Source: Streptomyces xiamenensis
Lineage (GTDB): Bacteria > Actinomycetota > Actinomycetes > Streptomycetales > Streptomycetaceae
Reading direction: 5' to 3'
Assembly: GCF_000993785.3 (NCBI RefSeq)
Contig: NZ_CP009922.3
Span: 310,001-374,000 of the forward strand
DNA: 64,000 bases
The notes under the pieces: model-generated
The model's database searches: none
Seen by the model: the letters and a program-made list of their open reading frames with translations, nothing else
Told to the model about the DNA's origin: nothing
In this document: positions 56,016-64,000 of the stretch, one piece after another
Layout of the letters: the number at the start of each line of letters is the position of its first letter
How positions within the stretch are numbered: the first letter of the stretch is position 1
Translations under genes and position numbers: made by a program

Positions 56016-56671
56016 GCGGTTGCTCCTTCCAGGACGGGGCGGGAGGCGGGTGCGCCGGAGCGCCGCCACCAGTCCCGGAGCCCCCACAGGACGAGGACGA
56101 GGTAGAAGACGTAGACGAGTCCGGAGAAGGCCAGCCCGCTGCTGAACGCCAGCGGCACGCCGACGACGTCGACCAGCAGCCAGGCGAACCAGAACTCCAC
56201 CAGGCCCCTGGCCTGGGCGATCATGGCGACCAGGGTGCCGATGAAGATGTACGCGTCGGGCCACGGGTTCCAGGACAGCGAGGGGAAGGCGGCGAACAGC
56301 CAGCCGACCGCCACGGTGCCCACGACGGCGCCCGAGGCCAGCGCGAGGCGTTCGCGGCCGGTGGCGAACCGTACGGCGATCTGGCCGTCGGCGGCCTGCT
56401 GCCGGCCGCCGCGCCACTGCCGCCAGCCCCACAGGGCCACGATGATGACCAGCAGCTGCTTGCCGACGCCGCCGCCGAGCTGGGCGGAGGCGTAGGCGGC
56501 GATCAGCACGAGGCCGGAGAGCAGCTGGGCGGGCCAGGTCCAGATGGAGCGCCGCCAGCCCAGCGCGAGGGCGGCGAGCCCGATCAGGTTGCCGGTCATG
56601 TCCGACCAGATGACGTCCTGCCCGAAGGCGCTGAAGGCGACCTCGTGCAGGGGGTCGAAGACGGAGCTCAT
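56012..56671 (-). CDS. ribM: PnuC-family transporter, probable riboflavin transporter RibM
   Basis: 219 residues with about seven membrane helices ([95 protein letters not shown]). The PnuC fold includes the WPDAYIF... and [10 protein letters not shown] motifs that bind the vitamin. PnuC itself moves nicotinamide riboside. Members inside riboflavin operons, as in Corynebacterium and Streptomyces, are RibM riboflavin transporters. It overlaps both ribE and ribBA by ATGA. Confidence 0.88.
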   Translation of the reverse strand: MSSVFDPLHEVAFSAFGQDVIWSDMTGNLIGLAALALGWRRSIWTWPAQLLSGLVLIAAYASAQLGGGVGKQLLVIIVALWGWRQWRGGRQQAADGQIAVRFATGRERLALASGAVVGTVAVGWLFAAFPSLSWNPWPDAYIFIGTLVAMIAQARGLVEFWFAWLLVDVVGVPLAFSSGLAFSGLVYVFYLVLVLWGLRDWWRRSGAPASRPVLEGATA

Positions 56672-57255
56672 CGGGTCACCATCCGCTCGACGTACTTCGC
56701 GATGACGTCGACCTCGAGGTTGACGGGGTCGCCGGGCTCTTTGATGCCGAGCGTGGTCAGCTCCAGCGTGGTGGGGATGAGGCTGATGGTGAAGCGGTCC
56801 TCGCCGGCCTCCACCACGGTCAGGCTGACGCCGTCCACGGTGATGGAGCCCTTGTCGACGACGTAGCGGGACAGCTCGGCGGGGAGCGAGACGGTGACCA
56901 GCTCCCAGTGCTCGGCGGGTTCGCGGGCGAGTACGGTGCCGGTGCCGTCCACATGGCCCTGGACGAGGTGTCCGCCGAGCCGGCCGCCGAGCGCCATGGG
57001 GCGTTCGAGGTTGACCCGGGAGCCGGTGGTGAGCGCGCCGAGCGAGGAGCGCTTGAGGGTCTCGGCCATCACATCGGCGCTGAAGGTGCCGTCGCCGGTG
57101 TCCGTGACGGTCAGGCACACCCCGTTGACGGCGATGGAGTCACCGTGCGAGGCGCCGTCGCTGACCAGCGGTCCGCGCAGGCGCAGCCGGGCGGAGTCGC
57201 CGCGCGTCTCGATGGCGGCGACCTCGCCCAGTTCTTCGACGATTCCGGTGAACAT
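56668..57255 (-). CDS. ribE: Riboflavin synthase, alpha subunit
   Basis: 195 residues with the internal repeat of two lumazine-binding domains: [36 protein letters not shown] and [10 protein letters not shown] in the first; [53 protein letters not shown] in the second. It dismutates two ribityllumazines to riboflavin. It starts next to the ribD stop and overlaps ribM. Confidence 0.96.
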   Translation of the reverse strand: MFTGIVEELGEVAAIETRGDSARLRLRGPLVSDGASHGDSIAVNGVCLTVTDTGDGTFSADVMAETLKRSSLGALTTGSRVNLERPMALGGRLGGHLVQGHVDGTGTVLAREPAEHWELVTVSLPAELSRYVVDKGSITVDGVSLTVVEAGEDRFTISLIPTTLELTTLGIKEPGDPVNLEVDVIAKYVERMVTR

Positions 57256-58380
57256 TCAGGACTCCTTGCCGGTGGGGACGGGAGCGGTGACGGTGGCGGG
57301 GACGGCGGTGACGCGCAGGTCGGGCCCCACCCGGTCCCAGTCGGTGACCCGCAGGCGCAACGCCTGCGCGATGGTGCTGATTCCGGCGTCGCCGAGGGCG
57401 GCCGGTCCCGCGCCCAGCAGGGCGGGGGCGAGATAGCCGGTGACCCGGTCGACGGCGCCGGCGGCGGCGAACGCCCCGGCGAGGGTGGGCCCGCCCTCCA
57501 GCAGCACGGACCGGACGCCCCGCCGGTGCAGGGCGGCCAGCAGCGCGGGGATGTCCAGGCCGCGCCCGGTGGCGGCGCGCGGCAGCCGCACCAGCTCGGC
57601 CCCGGGGAGCGCGGGGGCGCGGTCGTCGGCGACGGCGATCAGGGTGGGCGCGGCGTCGTCCAGGATCCGGGCGCCGGGGGCGACGGCGGTGCCCTCGGTG
57701 TCGACGACCACCCGCAGCGGCTGCCGGGCGCCGGGGACGCCGCGTACGGCCAGGTGGGGGTCATCCGCGCGGGCGGTGCCGGAGCCGACCACGACGGCGT
57801 CCGCCTCGGCGCGCAGCCGGTGCACGTCGGCGCGGGCCTGCGGCGAGGTGATCCAGCGGCTGCTGCCGTCGGCGGCGGCGATCCGGCCGTCCAGGGTGGC
57901 GGCGTACTTCCAGTGCACGTGGGGGCGGCCGTGCCGTACGGAGGTGAGCCAGGCGATGTTGCCGGCGGTGGCCTCCTCGGTGCACGGGCCCGGCTCGGCG
58001 GTGATCCCGGCGGCGCGCAGGGTGGCGGCGCCCCCGCCCGCAGCGGGGGTGGGGTCGGGGACGGCGTAGCGGACGCGGCGCACGCCGGCGGCGATGAGGG
58101 CCTGGGCGCAGGGACCGGTGCGGCCGGTGTGGTTGCAGGGTTCGAGCGTGACGACGGCGGTGCCGCCGCGGGCGCGCTCACCGGCCTGCTCCAGGGCGTG
58201 GATCTCGGCGTGCGGGCCGCCCGCCCGCTGGTGCCAGCCCTCGCCGGCGGGGCGGCCGGCGGCGTCCAGGATCACGCAGCCGACGACGGGGTTGGGGCTG
58301 GTGCGGCCCAGGCCCCGGGCGGCGAGTGCGACGGCATGACGCATCGCCTCGGTCTCGGGCGCGTCGGGTGGGGCGGCCAC
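57256..58380 (-). CDS. ribD: Bifunctional diaminohydroxyphosphoribosylaminopyrimidine deaminase / 5-amino-6-(5-phosphoribosylamino)uracil reductase
   Basis: 374 residues. N-terminal zinc deaminase: NPVVGCVILDAAGRPAGEGWHQRAGGPHAEIHALEQAG with the HAE motif, and TLEPCNHTGRTGPCAQALIAAG with the two zinc Cys. C-terminal reductase: VHWKYAATLDGRIAAADGSSRWITSPQARADVHRLRAEADAVVVGSGTARADDP and VLLEGGPTLAGAFAAAGAVD. GTG at 58380 follows AGGAGG by six bases. First gene of the operon and directly downstream of an FMN riboswitch. Confidence 0.95.
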   Translation of the reverse strand: MAAPPDAPETEAMRHAVALAARGLGRTSPNPVVGCVILDAAGRPAGEGWHQRAGGPHAEIHALEQAGERARGGTAVVTLEPCNHTGRTGPCAQALIAAGVRRVRYAVPDPTPAAGGGAATLRAAGITAEPGPCTEEATAGNIAWLTSVRHGRPHVHWKYAATLDGRIAAADGSSRWITSPQARADVHRLRAEADAVVVGSGTARADDPHLAVRGVPGARQPLRVVVDTEGTAVAPGARILDDAAPTLIAVADDRAPALPGAELVRLPRAATGRGLDIPALLAALHRRGVRSVLLEGGPTLAGAFAAAGAVDRVTGYLAPALLGAGPAALGDAGISTIAQALRLRVTDWDRVGPDLRVTAVPATVTAPVPTGKES

Positions 58381-58519
58381 CGGGTCCTCCTGCCTCTTCG
58401 GGCACGGACTCCGGGGCATCACGGGACCAACGGAAAGCAGGGGGAACGCCCAGGTCACACGGGTGTCCCGGGTCACGGGACGGCCCGCGGCCGGACATGC
58501 CGGTCCCGCTCCGCCGCGC

Positions 58520-58640
58520 ACTGCCTCCCATCCGGACTTTAACCGTCGGTCCAGGAGTTCCACCTGGTCAACCGGCCGCTGGTGGGCGGACGGGTCGCGG
58601 ACTGTAACCGCCGGCTCGGACTTTCACCGACCCCGGAGTG
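58520..58640 (-). promoter_or_regulatory. FMN riboswitch (RFN element)
   Basis: On the minus strand it reads CCGGGGTCGGTGAAAGTCCG, then CCGGCGGTTACAGTCCGCGA, GGTTGACCAGGTGGAACTCC and CCGACGGTTAAAGTCCGGAT ending GGGAGGCAG, the conserved core of the FMN aptamer. It is about 140 bases upstream of ribD. FMN binding is expected to reduce expression of the whole rib operon, including ribM. Confidence 0.94.
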
Positions 58641-58739
58641 CGCTTGTGTCGTGTTGTACGTCCACCAGTCTGCCACGTCGGCCCGCGCCGTATGCGCGCC
58701 TGTGGGGCGCCTCACAGCGCGGGCCGGGTGGCCGGTGGG

Positions 58740-59198
58740 TCAGCCGAAGGCCCTGACCGCCTGGTAGTAGGTCCAGGCGGTGCCGTCGCAGGCCGTCTTG
58801 GTGGCGCCCGAGTAGCGGTTGCAGACGCGCTTCAGGTCCTCGTAGAAGGCGTTGTCCAGCCGGGTCTTGTTGGCGTCGAAGGTGCCTTGGGCCTTGTAGT
58901 TCCGGTACCCGAAGTCATGCCGCGCACATGACATCTCAAAGGGGAAACCGAAGGGGTTGTCCGGCGACCAGGAGCAGAAGTCGGTCGACCAGTCGAAGGC
59001 GTACGCGGACCAGGCGCCCTGGTTGTTGCGCGCCGAGAGCCAGGAGTTGTAGCTGGCGGCGCTGGTCTGGGTCCAGCTGGAGAGCACCTGCGGCTTGTCG
59101 GCGGGCGCGGCGGTGGCCGGGGCGGCCGAGACGGCCACGGCGCCGAGGGCGAGAGCGAGCGTGGTGATGACGGTGGCGAGGCGTTGACGCAGGCGCAT
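58740..59198 (-). CDS. Secreted prokaryotic phospholipase A2
   Basis: 152 residues. A Sec signal peptide (RLRQRLATVITTLALALGAVAVSAAPATAA) precedes a mature domain of about 120 residues with four Cys. The catalytic His-Asp motif and Ca-binding region is DFCSWSPDNPFGFPFEMSCARHDFGYRNYKAQ, as in Streptomyces violaceoruber PLA2; the other Cys pair is VCNRYSGATKTACDG. It hydrolyses the sn-2 ester of phospholipids outside the cell. ATG follows GGAGG. Stands alone downstream of the rib riboswitch region. Confidence 0.93.
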   Translation of the reverse strand: MRLRQRLATVITTLALALGAVAVSAAPATAAPADKPQVLSSWTQTSAASYNSWLSARNNQGAWSAYAFDWSTDFCSWSPDNPFGFPFEMSCARHDFGYRNYKAQGTFDANKTRLDNAFYEDLKRVCNRYSGATKTACDGTAWTYYQAVRAFG

Positions 59199-59358
59199 GA
59201 CGCGTCCTCCGGAGTCGGCGGCCCGGATCGCGGGCCGGTGGGGGTTCCGGATTCAGAAGCTACGGAGCACCTGACGAAAGCTCAACACCTTGTTGAAGAA
59301 CATCAGTTGGATTCAACGGCAACTTCCTGACGGCGCCCCGTCCAGTAGTTGCCACCCC

Positions 59359-60060
59359 TCACACCGGACGCGCCCGCAACCAGGTGCGGTCCTCCGTGAG
59401 ATACGCGTCGATGGCCAGTCCGGCCGCCGCCAGCGCCTCCTCGAAGGTGTCGCCGGGGTAGCCGTAGGACAGGAACCGCTGCGTCCACCGGGCGTCCGGG
59501 TACGCGTACTCCACCAGAACGGAGGTGAGGTCGGGGCCGGCCGGCTCGATGGCGGCGACTCGGACCAGCCCCCCGCCGGGCAGCGACGCCTCCCGCACCT
59601 CCTGATCGCGCCAACTGGCCCGCTCCCGCTGGATCAGCACCCAGCCGTTCTCCGCGACGTGGCGACGGCACGTGCGCAACAGGCCCTCCCGCACCCGGGG
59701 ATCGCCGTTGTGGACGAGGAAGGAGGCGAGCAGCACCACGTCGAAGCGCTCCCCGCCCAAATCGAGCGACTCGATCGGGGAGCACACCGTGCGGGCCTCC
59801 CGTACGTGCTCCAGCATCGCCGCCGACTCGTCCACAGCAGTGACGCGGAAGCCCGCCTCGGTCAGCGGCCCGGTCAGCCGCCCGACGCCACAGCCCAGTT
59901 CGAGCAGCGTGCCGCCGCCCGGGACGGCATCCGCGACGATCCCCGGTTCCGGTCCGGGCGGCAACCGCAGCCAGTGCTCCACCGCACTGCCGTCAGGAGT
60001 GATCGGTCCCGCTCCGGTGCCCCCGTACCCCTCGCGCGCCTTCTGCGTCATGCCGTCCAT
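59359..60060 (-). CDS. SAM-dependent class I methyltransferase
   Basis: About 233 residues. Motif I LLELGCGVGRLTGPLTEAGFRVTAVDESAAML, motif II FDVVLLASFLVHNGD and VAENGWVLIQRERASW. The substrate is not predictable. No ribosome site is visible before ATG 60060 or the alternative ATG 60051. The start lies eight bases downstream of the guaB1 terminator, so the promoter must be within or beyond it, or translation depends on leaderless transcription. Confidence 0.82.
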   Translation of the reverse strand: MDGMTQKAREGYGGTGAGPITPDGSAVEHWLRLPPGPEPGIVADAVPGGGTLLELGCGVGRLTGPLTEAGFRVTAVDESAAMLEHVREARTVCSPIESLDLGGERFDVVLLASFLVHNGDPRVREGLLRTCRRHVAENGWVLIQRERASWRDQEVREASLPGGGLVRVAAIEPAGPDLTSVLVEYAYPDARWTQRFLSYGYPGDTFEEALAAAGLAIDAYLTEDRTWLRARPV

Positions 60061-60067
60061 GACAGCA

Positions 60068-60104
60068 CAAGGGCCCGGAACTCCTCGTGAGTTCCGGGCC
60101 CTTG
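60068..60104 (-). terminator. Perfect terminator after guaB1
   Basis: CAAGGGCCCGGAACTC and GAGTTCCGGGCCCTTG pair over 16 bases with a five-base loop, 13 bases downstream of the guaB1 stop. Confidence 0.85.
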
Positions 60105-60116
60105 GAGCGGACGTCG

Positions 60117-61655
<1,539 letters not shown>

Positions 61656-61729
61656 TTATCCCCGATCCACCCCGAAGCGGGCGAACAGATGGCCGAAGGG
61701 GTGACGGACCGCACCCGGGCGCGGCCCCC

Positions 61730-62758
61730 TCACCGGGGGACGCTGTCCGGGTCGGCCCGCTCCAGCGCCGGACGCACACCCGGCGACTGGGTCAGCAGCA
61801 GGTCCGCCGCCGCCGTGTCGGTGACCAGGCTGGTCACCAGGCCCGAACGCAGCACCGCGCCGATCGCCTCCGCCTTGCGCCGCCCGCCCGCGATCGCCAC
61901 GACCTCGGGGATCCGGCGCAGCCGCTCGGCCTCCACGGTGATGCACCGCTCACCCAGATCGCGGCCCACCCGGCGCCCCATGGCGTCGAAGAGATGCGCG
62001 GACATCTCGGCGGCCACCCCGAGGGAGGCGTAGTGCTCGCGCTCGTCCTTGTTCAGCATGTCGTGGACCGTGGAGATGCCCGGCTCCCAGGAGCCGATCG
62101 ACACCGCCGCGATCGTCACCTTGTCGAAGAACTCGAATGCCGCCGCGATCCCGCGCTGTGCGCGCAGCGCGTCCGCCGTCGCGGAATCCGGCAGCAGCAT
62201 CGGCGCGTAGATCGGATGCGCCTCCCCGCCGGAGACGGCGGCGGCCCGCCGTACCGCCTCCACCGAGCCGCGCTCGGCGGTCCCCGCGTCGTACACCCCG
62301 GTCAGCTGGACCACGGTGCACGGCGGCAGCTCGCGCAGCGCCGCCGCCATGTGGATCGTGGAACGGCCCCAGGCCAGGCCCAGCACGTCGCCCTCGGCGA
62401 CCAGCTCGCCCAGCAGTTCGGCGCCCACCTCACCCAGATGCTCCGGGTCGGGGGTGTCGTCGGCGGTGTCCGTGGTCGACTCGGCGACCACCACGTGCCG
62501 CAGCCCGTACCGAGCCCGCAACGCGTCCGAGCGGTCCGCGTCCAGCTCCGCCGGCACCCGGATCTCGATCCGCACCAGGTCGTGCTCCACTGCGGACTCC
62601 AGCACCCGGGCGACCTTGAAGCGGCTCACCCCGAACTCGTCCGCGATCTGGATCTTCGACTTGCCCTCCAGATAGAAGCGGCGGGCCATCGCCGCCGCCT
62701 GCATCAGTTCGGCGGGGCCCATCCGTGCGGCTGACCTCCCGGTCGACACGGCACTCAC
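61730..62758 (-). CDS. Sugar-binding transcriptional regulator, SorC family
   Basis: 342 residues. The N-terminal helix-turn-helix MAARRFYLEGKSKIQIADEFGVSRFKVARVL-type region (residues about 22-52) precedes the sugar-phosphate-binding domain (VLGLAWGRSTIHMAAALRELPPCTVVQLTGVYD, ERGIAAAFEFFDKVTIAAVSIGSWEP). Members sense phosphorylated sugars such as deoxyribose-5-phosphate or sorbitol derivatives. It lies upstream of guaB1 and downstream of rpe on the same strand. GTG at 62758 or 62752. Confidence 0.85.
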   Translation of the reverse strand: MSAVSTGRSAARMGPAELMQAAAMARRFYLEGKSKIQIADEFGVSRFKVARVLESAVEHDLVRIEIRVPAELDADRSDALRARYGLRHVVVAESTTDTADDTPDPEHLGEVGAELLGELVAEGDVLGLAWGRSTIHMAAALRELPPCTVVQLTGVYDAGTAERGSVEAVRRAAAVSGGEAHPIYAPMLLPDSATADALRAQRGIAAAFEFFDKVTIAAVSIGSWEPGISTVHDMLNKDEREHYASLGVAAEMSAHLFDAMGRRVGRDLGERCITVEAERLRRIPEVVAIAGGRRKAEAIGAVLRSGLVTSLVTDTAAADLLLTQSPGVRPALERADPDSVPR

Positions 62759-62871
62759 CTCTCAGTCCTCCGGCTTGTCCCGCTCACGGTCCGCTCGGCC
62801 ATCCTCGCAGATCCGTAAGGTCCTTGATGTCGCTCGCGCCCGGCCCGCCGGAGCGGGGACGCCGTTCCCGT

Positions 62872-63558
62872 TCACCCGGCCGTGCCGGCTCCCCGGGCCG
62901 CGGCCGCCGCACGCTCCGCCTGCTCGCGCAGCCCGCGCACCGCGGCCGCCGGGTCCTCGGCGCCGTAGACGGCCGAGCCCGCCACGAACACGTCCGCGCC
63001 CGCCTCGGCGCACCGCTCGATGGTCGCCGCCGAGACACCCCCGTCCACCTGGAGCCACAGCGGCAGCCCGTGCCGCGCGATCAGCTCCCGGGTGCGGCGG
63101 ATCTTGGGCAGCGTCACGTCCAGGAACGCCTGACCGCCGAACCCGGGCTCCACCGTCATCACCAGGATCATGTCCAGCTCGGGCAGCAGATCCTCGAACG
63201 GCTCGATCGGGGTGGCCGGGCGCAGCGCCATCGAGGCCCGCGCGCCCTGCGCCCTGATCTCCCGTGCCAGCCGTATCGGCGCGGTGGCCGCCTCGGCGTG
63301 GAAGGTGACCGAGCCGGCGCCCGCCTCCGCGTAGGCCGGGGCCCAGCGGTCGGGGTCCTCGATCATCAGATGGCAGTCCAGGGGGGTGTCGGTGGCCTTG
63401 CGCAGCGACTCCACCACCGGGAGGCCCAGCGTCAGATTCGGCACGAAGTGGTTGTCCATGACGTCGATGTGCAGCCAGTCCGCCCCCTCGACGGCCTGGG
63501 CCTCCTCGGCGAGGCGGGCGAAGTCCGCGGACAGGATGCTGGGGTTGATCTGTGCCAT
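62872..63558 (-). CDS. rpe: Ribulose-phosphate 3-epimerase
   Basis: 228 residues. Interconverts ribulose-5-phosphate and xylulose-5-phosphate in the pentose phosphate pathway. Marks: [39 protein letters not shown] (metal-binding His and Asp), [25 protein letters not shown] and [34 protein letters not shown] at 63558 was chosen to match the usual N-terminus. It follows the rsmB gene by 42 bases. Confidence 0.97.
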   Translation of the reverse strand: MAQINPSILSADFARLAEEAQAVEGADWLHIDVMDNHFVPNLTLGLPVVESLRKATDTPLDCHLMIEDPDRWAPAYAEAGAGSVTFHAEAATAPIRLAREIRAQGARASMALRPATPIEPFEDLLPELDMILVMTVEPGFGGQAFLDVTLPKIRRTRELIARHGLPLWLQVDGGVSAATIERCAEAGADVFVAGSAVYGAEDPAAAVRGLREQAERAAAAARGAGTAG

Positions 63559-63600
63559 GTCCTCAGTATTCAGCATGGTCAGGGGGTGGGGTGACGCCGG

Positions 63601-64000
63601 TCACGCGGTGCGGCGCAGCAGCGCGAGGTACATCGCGTCGGTGCCGTGCCGGTGCGGCCACAGCTGGATGTCGGGGCCGTCGCCCAGGGCGGGGACGCGG
63701 GGCAGCAGGGGTCTGGCGTCCAGCCATTCGGCGGCGGTGCTGCCCGGATTCTTCAGCACGTCGTGGACCACGGCGCGGGTTTCGGCCAGATGCGGTGAGC
63801 AGGTGGCGTACCCGACCACGCCGCCCGGTCGTACCGCGGTCAGTGCCTCGCGCAGCAGCCCGCGCTGGAGCCCGGCGAAGCCGTCCAGGTCCTCGGGGCG
63901 GCGGCGCCAGCGGGCCTCGGGGCGGCGGCGCAGCGCGCCGAGACCGGTGCAGGGCACATCGACCAGCACCCGGTCGAAGCCGCCGGCCGGCCAGGCGGGG
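63601..64000 (-). CDS. rsmB: 16S rRNA (cytosine-5) methyltransferase RsmB type, C-terminal part
   Basis: Open to the end of the window, so the N-terminus is missing. Visible residues include the catalytic PC motif VLVDVPCTGLGALRRRPEARWR and the second Cys in VVGYATCSPHLAETRAVV, both diagnostic of RNA m5C methyltransferases. It ends near WLDARPLLPRVPALGDGPDIQLWPHRHGTDAMYLALLRR. The rpe gene follows closely on the same strand. Confidence 0.9.
   Translation of the reverse strand, partial: PAWPAGGFDRVLVDVPCTGLGALRRRPEARWRRRPEDLDGFAGLQRGLLREALTAVRPGGVVGYATCSPHLAETRAVVHDVLKNPGSTAAEWLDARPLLPRVPALGDGPDIQLWPHRHGTDAMYLALLRRTA

Overview
The window is about 73% G+C with strong G/C third-position bias, GTG and occasional TTG starts, and dense gene packing. 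Together with the gene content (DesK-type two-component systems, GarA-like FHA protein, DUF881/small-basic-protein block, MocR and MerR regulators, secreted prokaryotic phospholipase A2, twin-arginine secreted enzymes), this points to a Streptomyces or close relative. From about 24.7 kb onward the content looks like conserved chromosomal core; the first 24 kb looks more accessory. I saw no rRNA, tRNA, CRISPR array, integrase or insertion sequence.

1-6.3 kb: the end of an M19-type dipeptidase gene is translationally coupled to a FAD/NAD(P)-binding protein. Facing them is a minimal lasso-peptide locus: a 41-residue precursor (core GGFGTRADGGAPPFQTWG), a strong hairpin, and a lasso cyclase. The usual RRE (B1) and leader peptidase (B2) genes are absent from this window. 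Next comes a LacI-family regulator with a one-base frameshift near its 3' end.

6.3-24.7 kb: a Gfo/Idh/MocA oxidoreductase divergent from the LacI gene with two operator-like palindromes between them; a GntR/CynX-type MFS pair; a second MFS exporter; an uncharacterised protein; a twin-arginine aldose epimerase; a three-gene DesK/DesR-type two-component operon divergent from an ABC-2 exporter; a second frameshifted gene; a VOC protein; a MerR/oxidoreductase pair with a classical 19-bp-spacer operator; a MocR/PNPOx-like pair; PhzF and CPBP proteins.

24.7-42.3 kb: a GCS2 glutamate-cysteine ligase, gcvP under a tandem glycine riboswitch, a PRC-barrel protein, dinB, and a long minus-strand block (CDP-alcohol phosphatidyltransferase, nucleotidyltransferase fused to a degenerate phosphomannomutase, DUF881, small basic protein, DUF881, GarA-like FHA protein, bifunctional nuclease, MerR regulator). 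This block resembles the mycobacterial garA-gcvB neighbourhood. crr-ptsI follow and end in a strong terminator.

42.3-64 kb: acetoacetyl-CoA synthetase, acyl-CoA dehydrogenase, a phosphotransferase, a secreted C39-like peptidase, a uridine-kinase-like protein, an EccA-like AAA+ ATPase, then a minus-strand block ribD-ribE-ribM-ribAB-ribH-hisE-hisG-(PH protein) headed by an FMN riboswitch. The window closes with a secreted phospholipase A2, a methyltransferase, guaB1, a SorC-type regulator, rpe and the C-terminal part of an rsmB-type rRNA methyltransferase.
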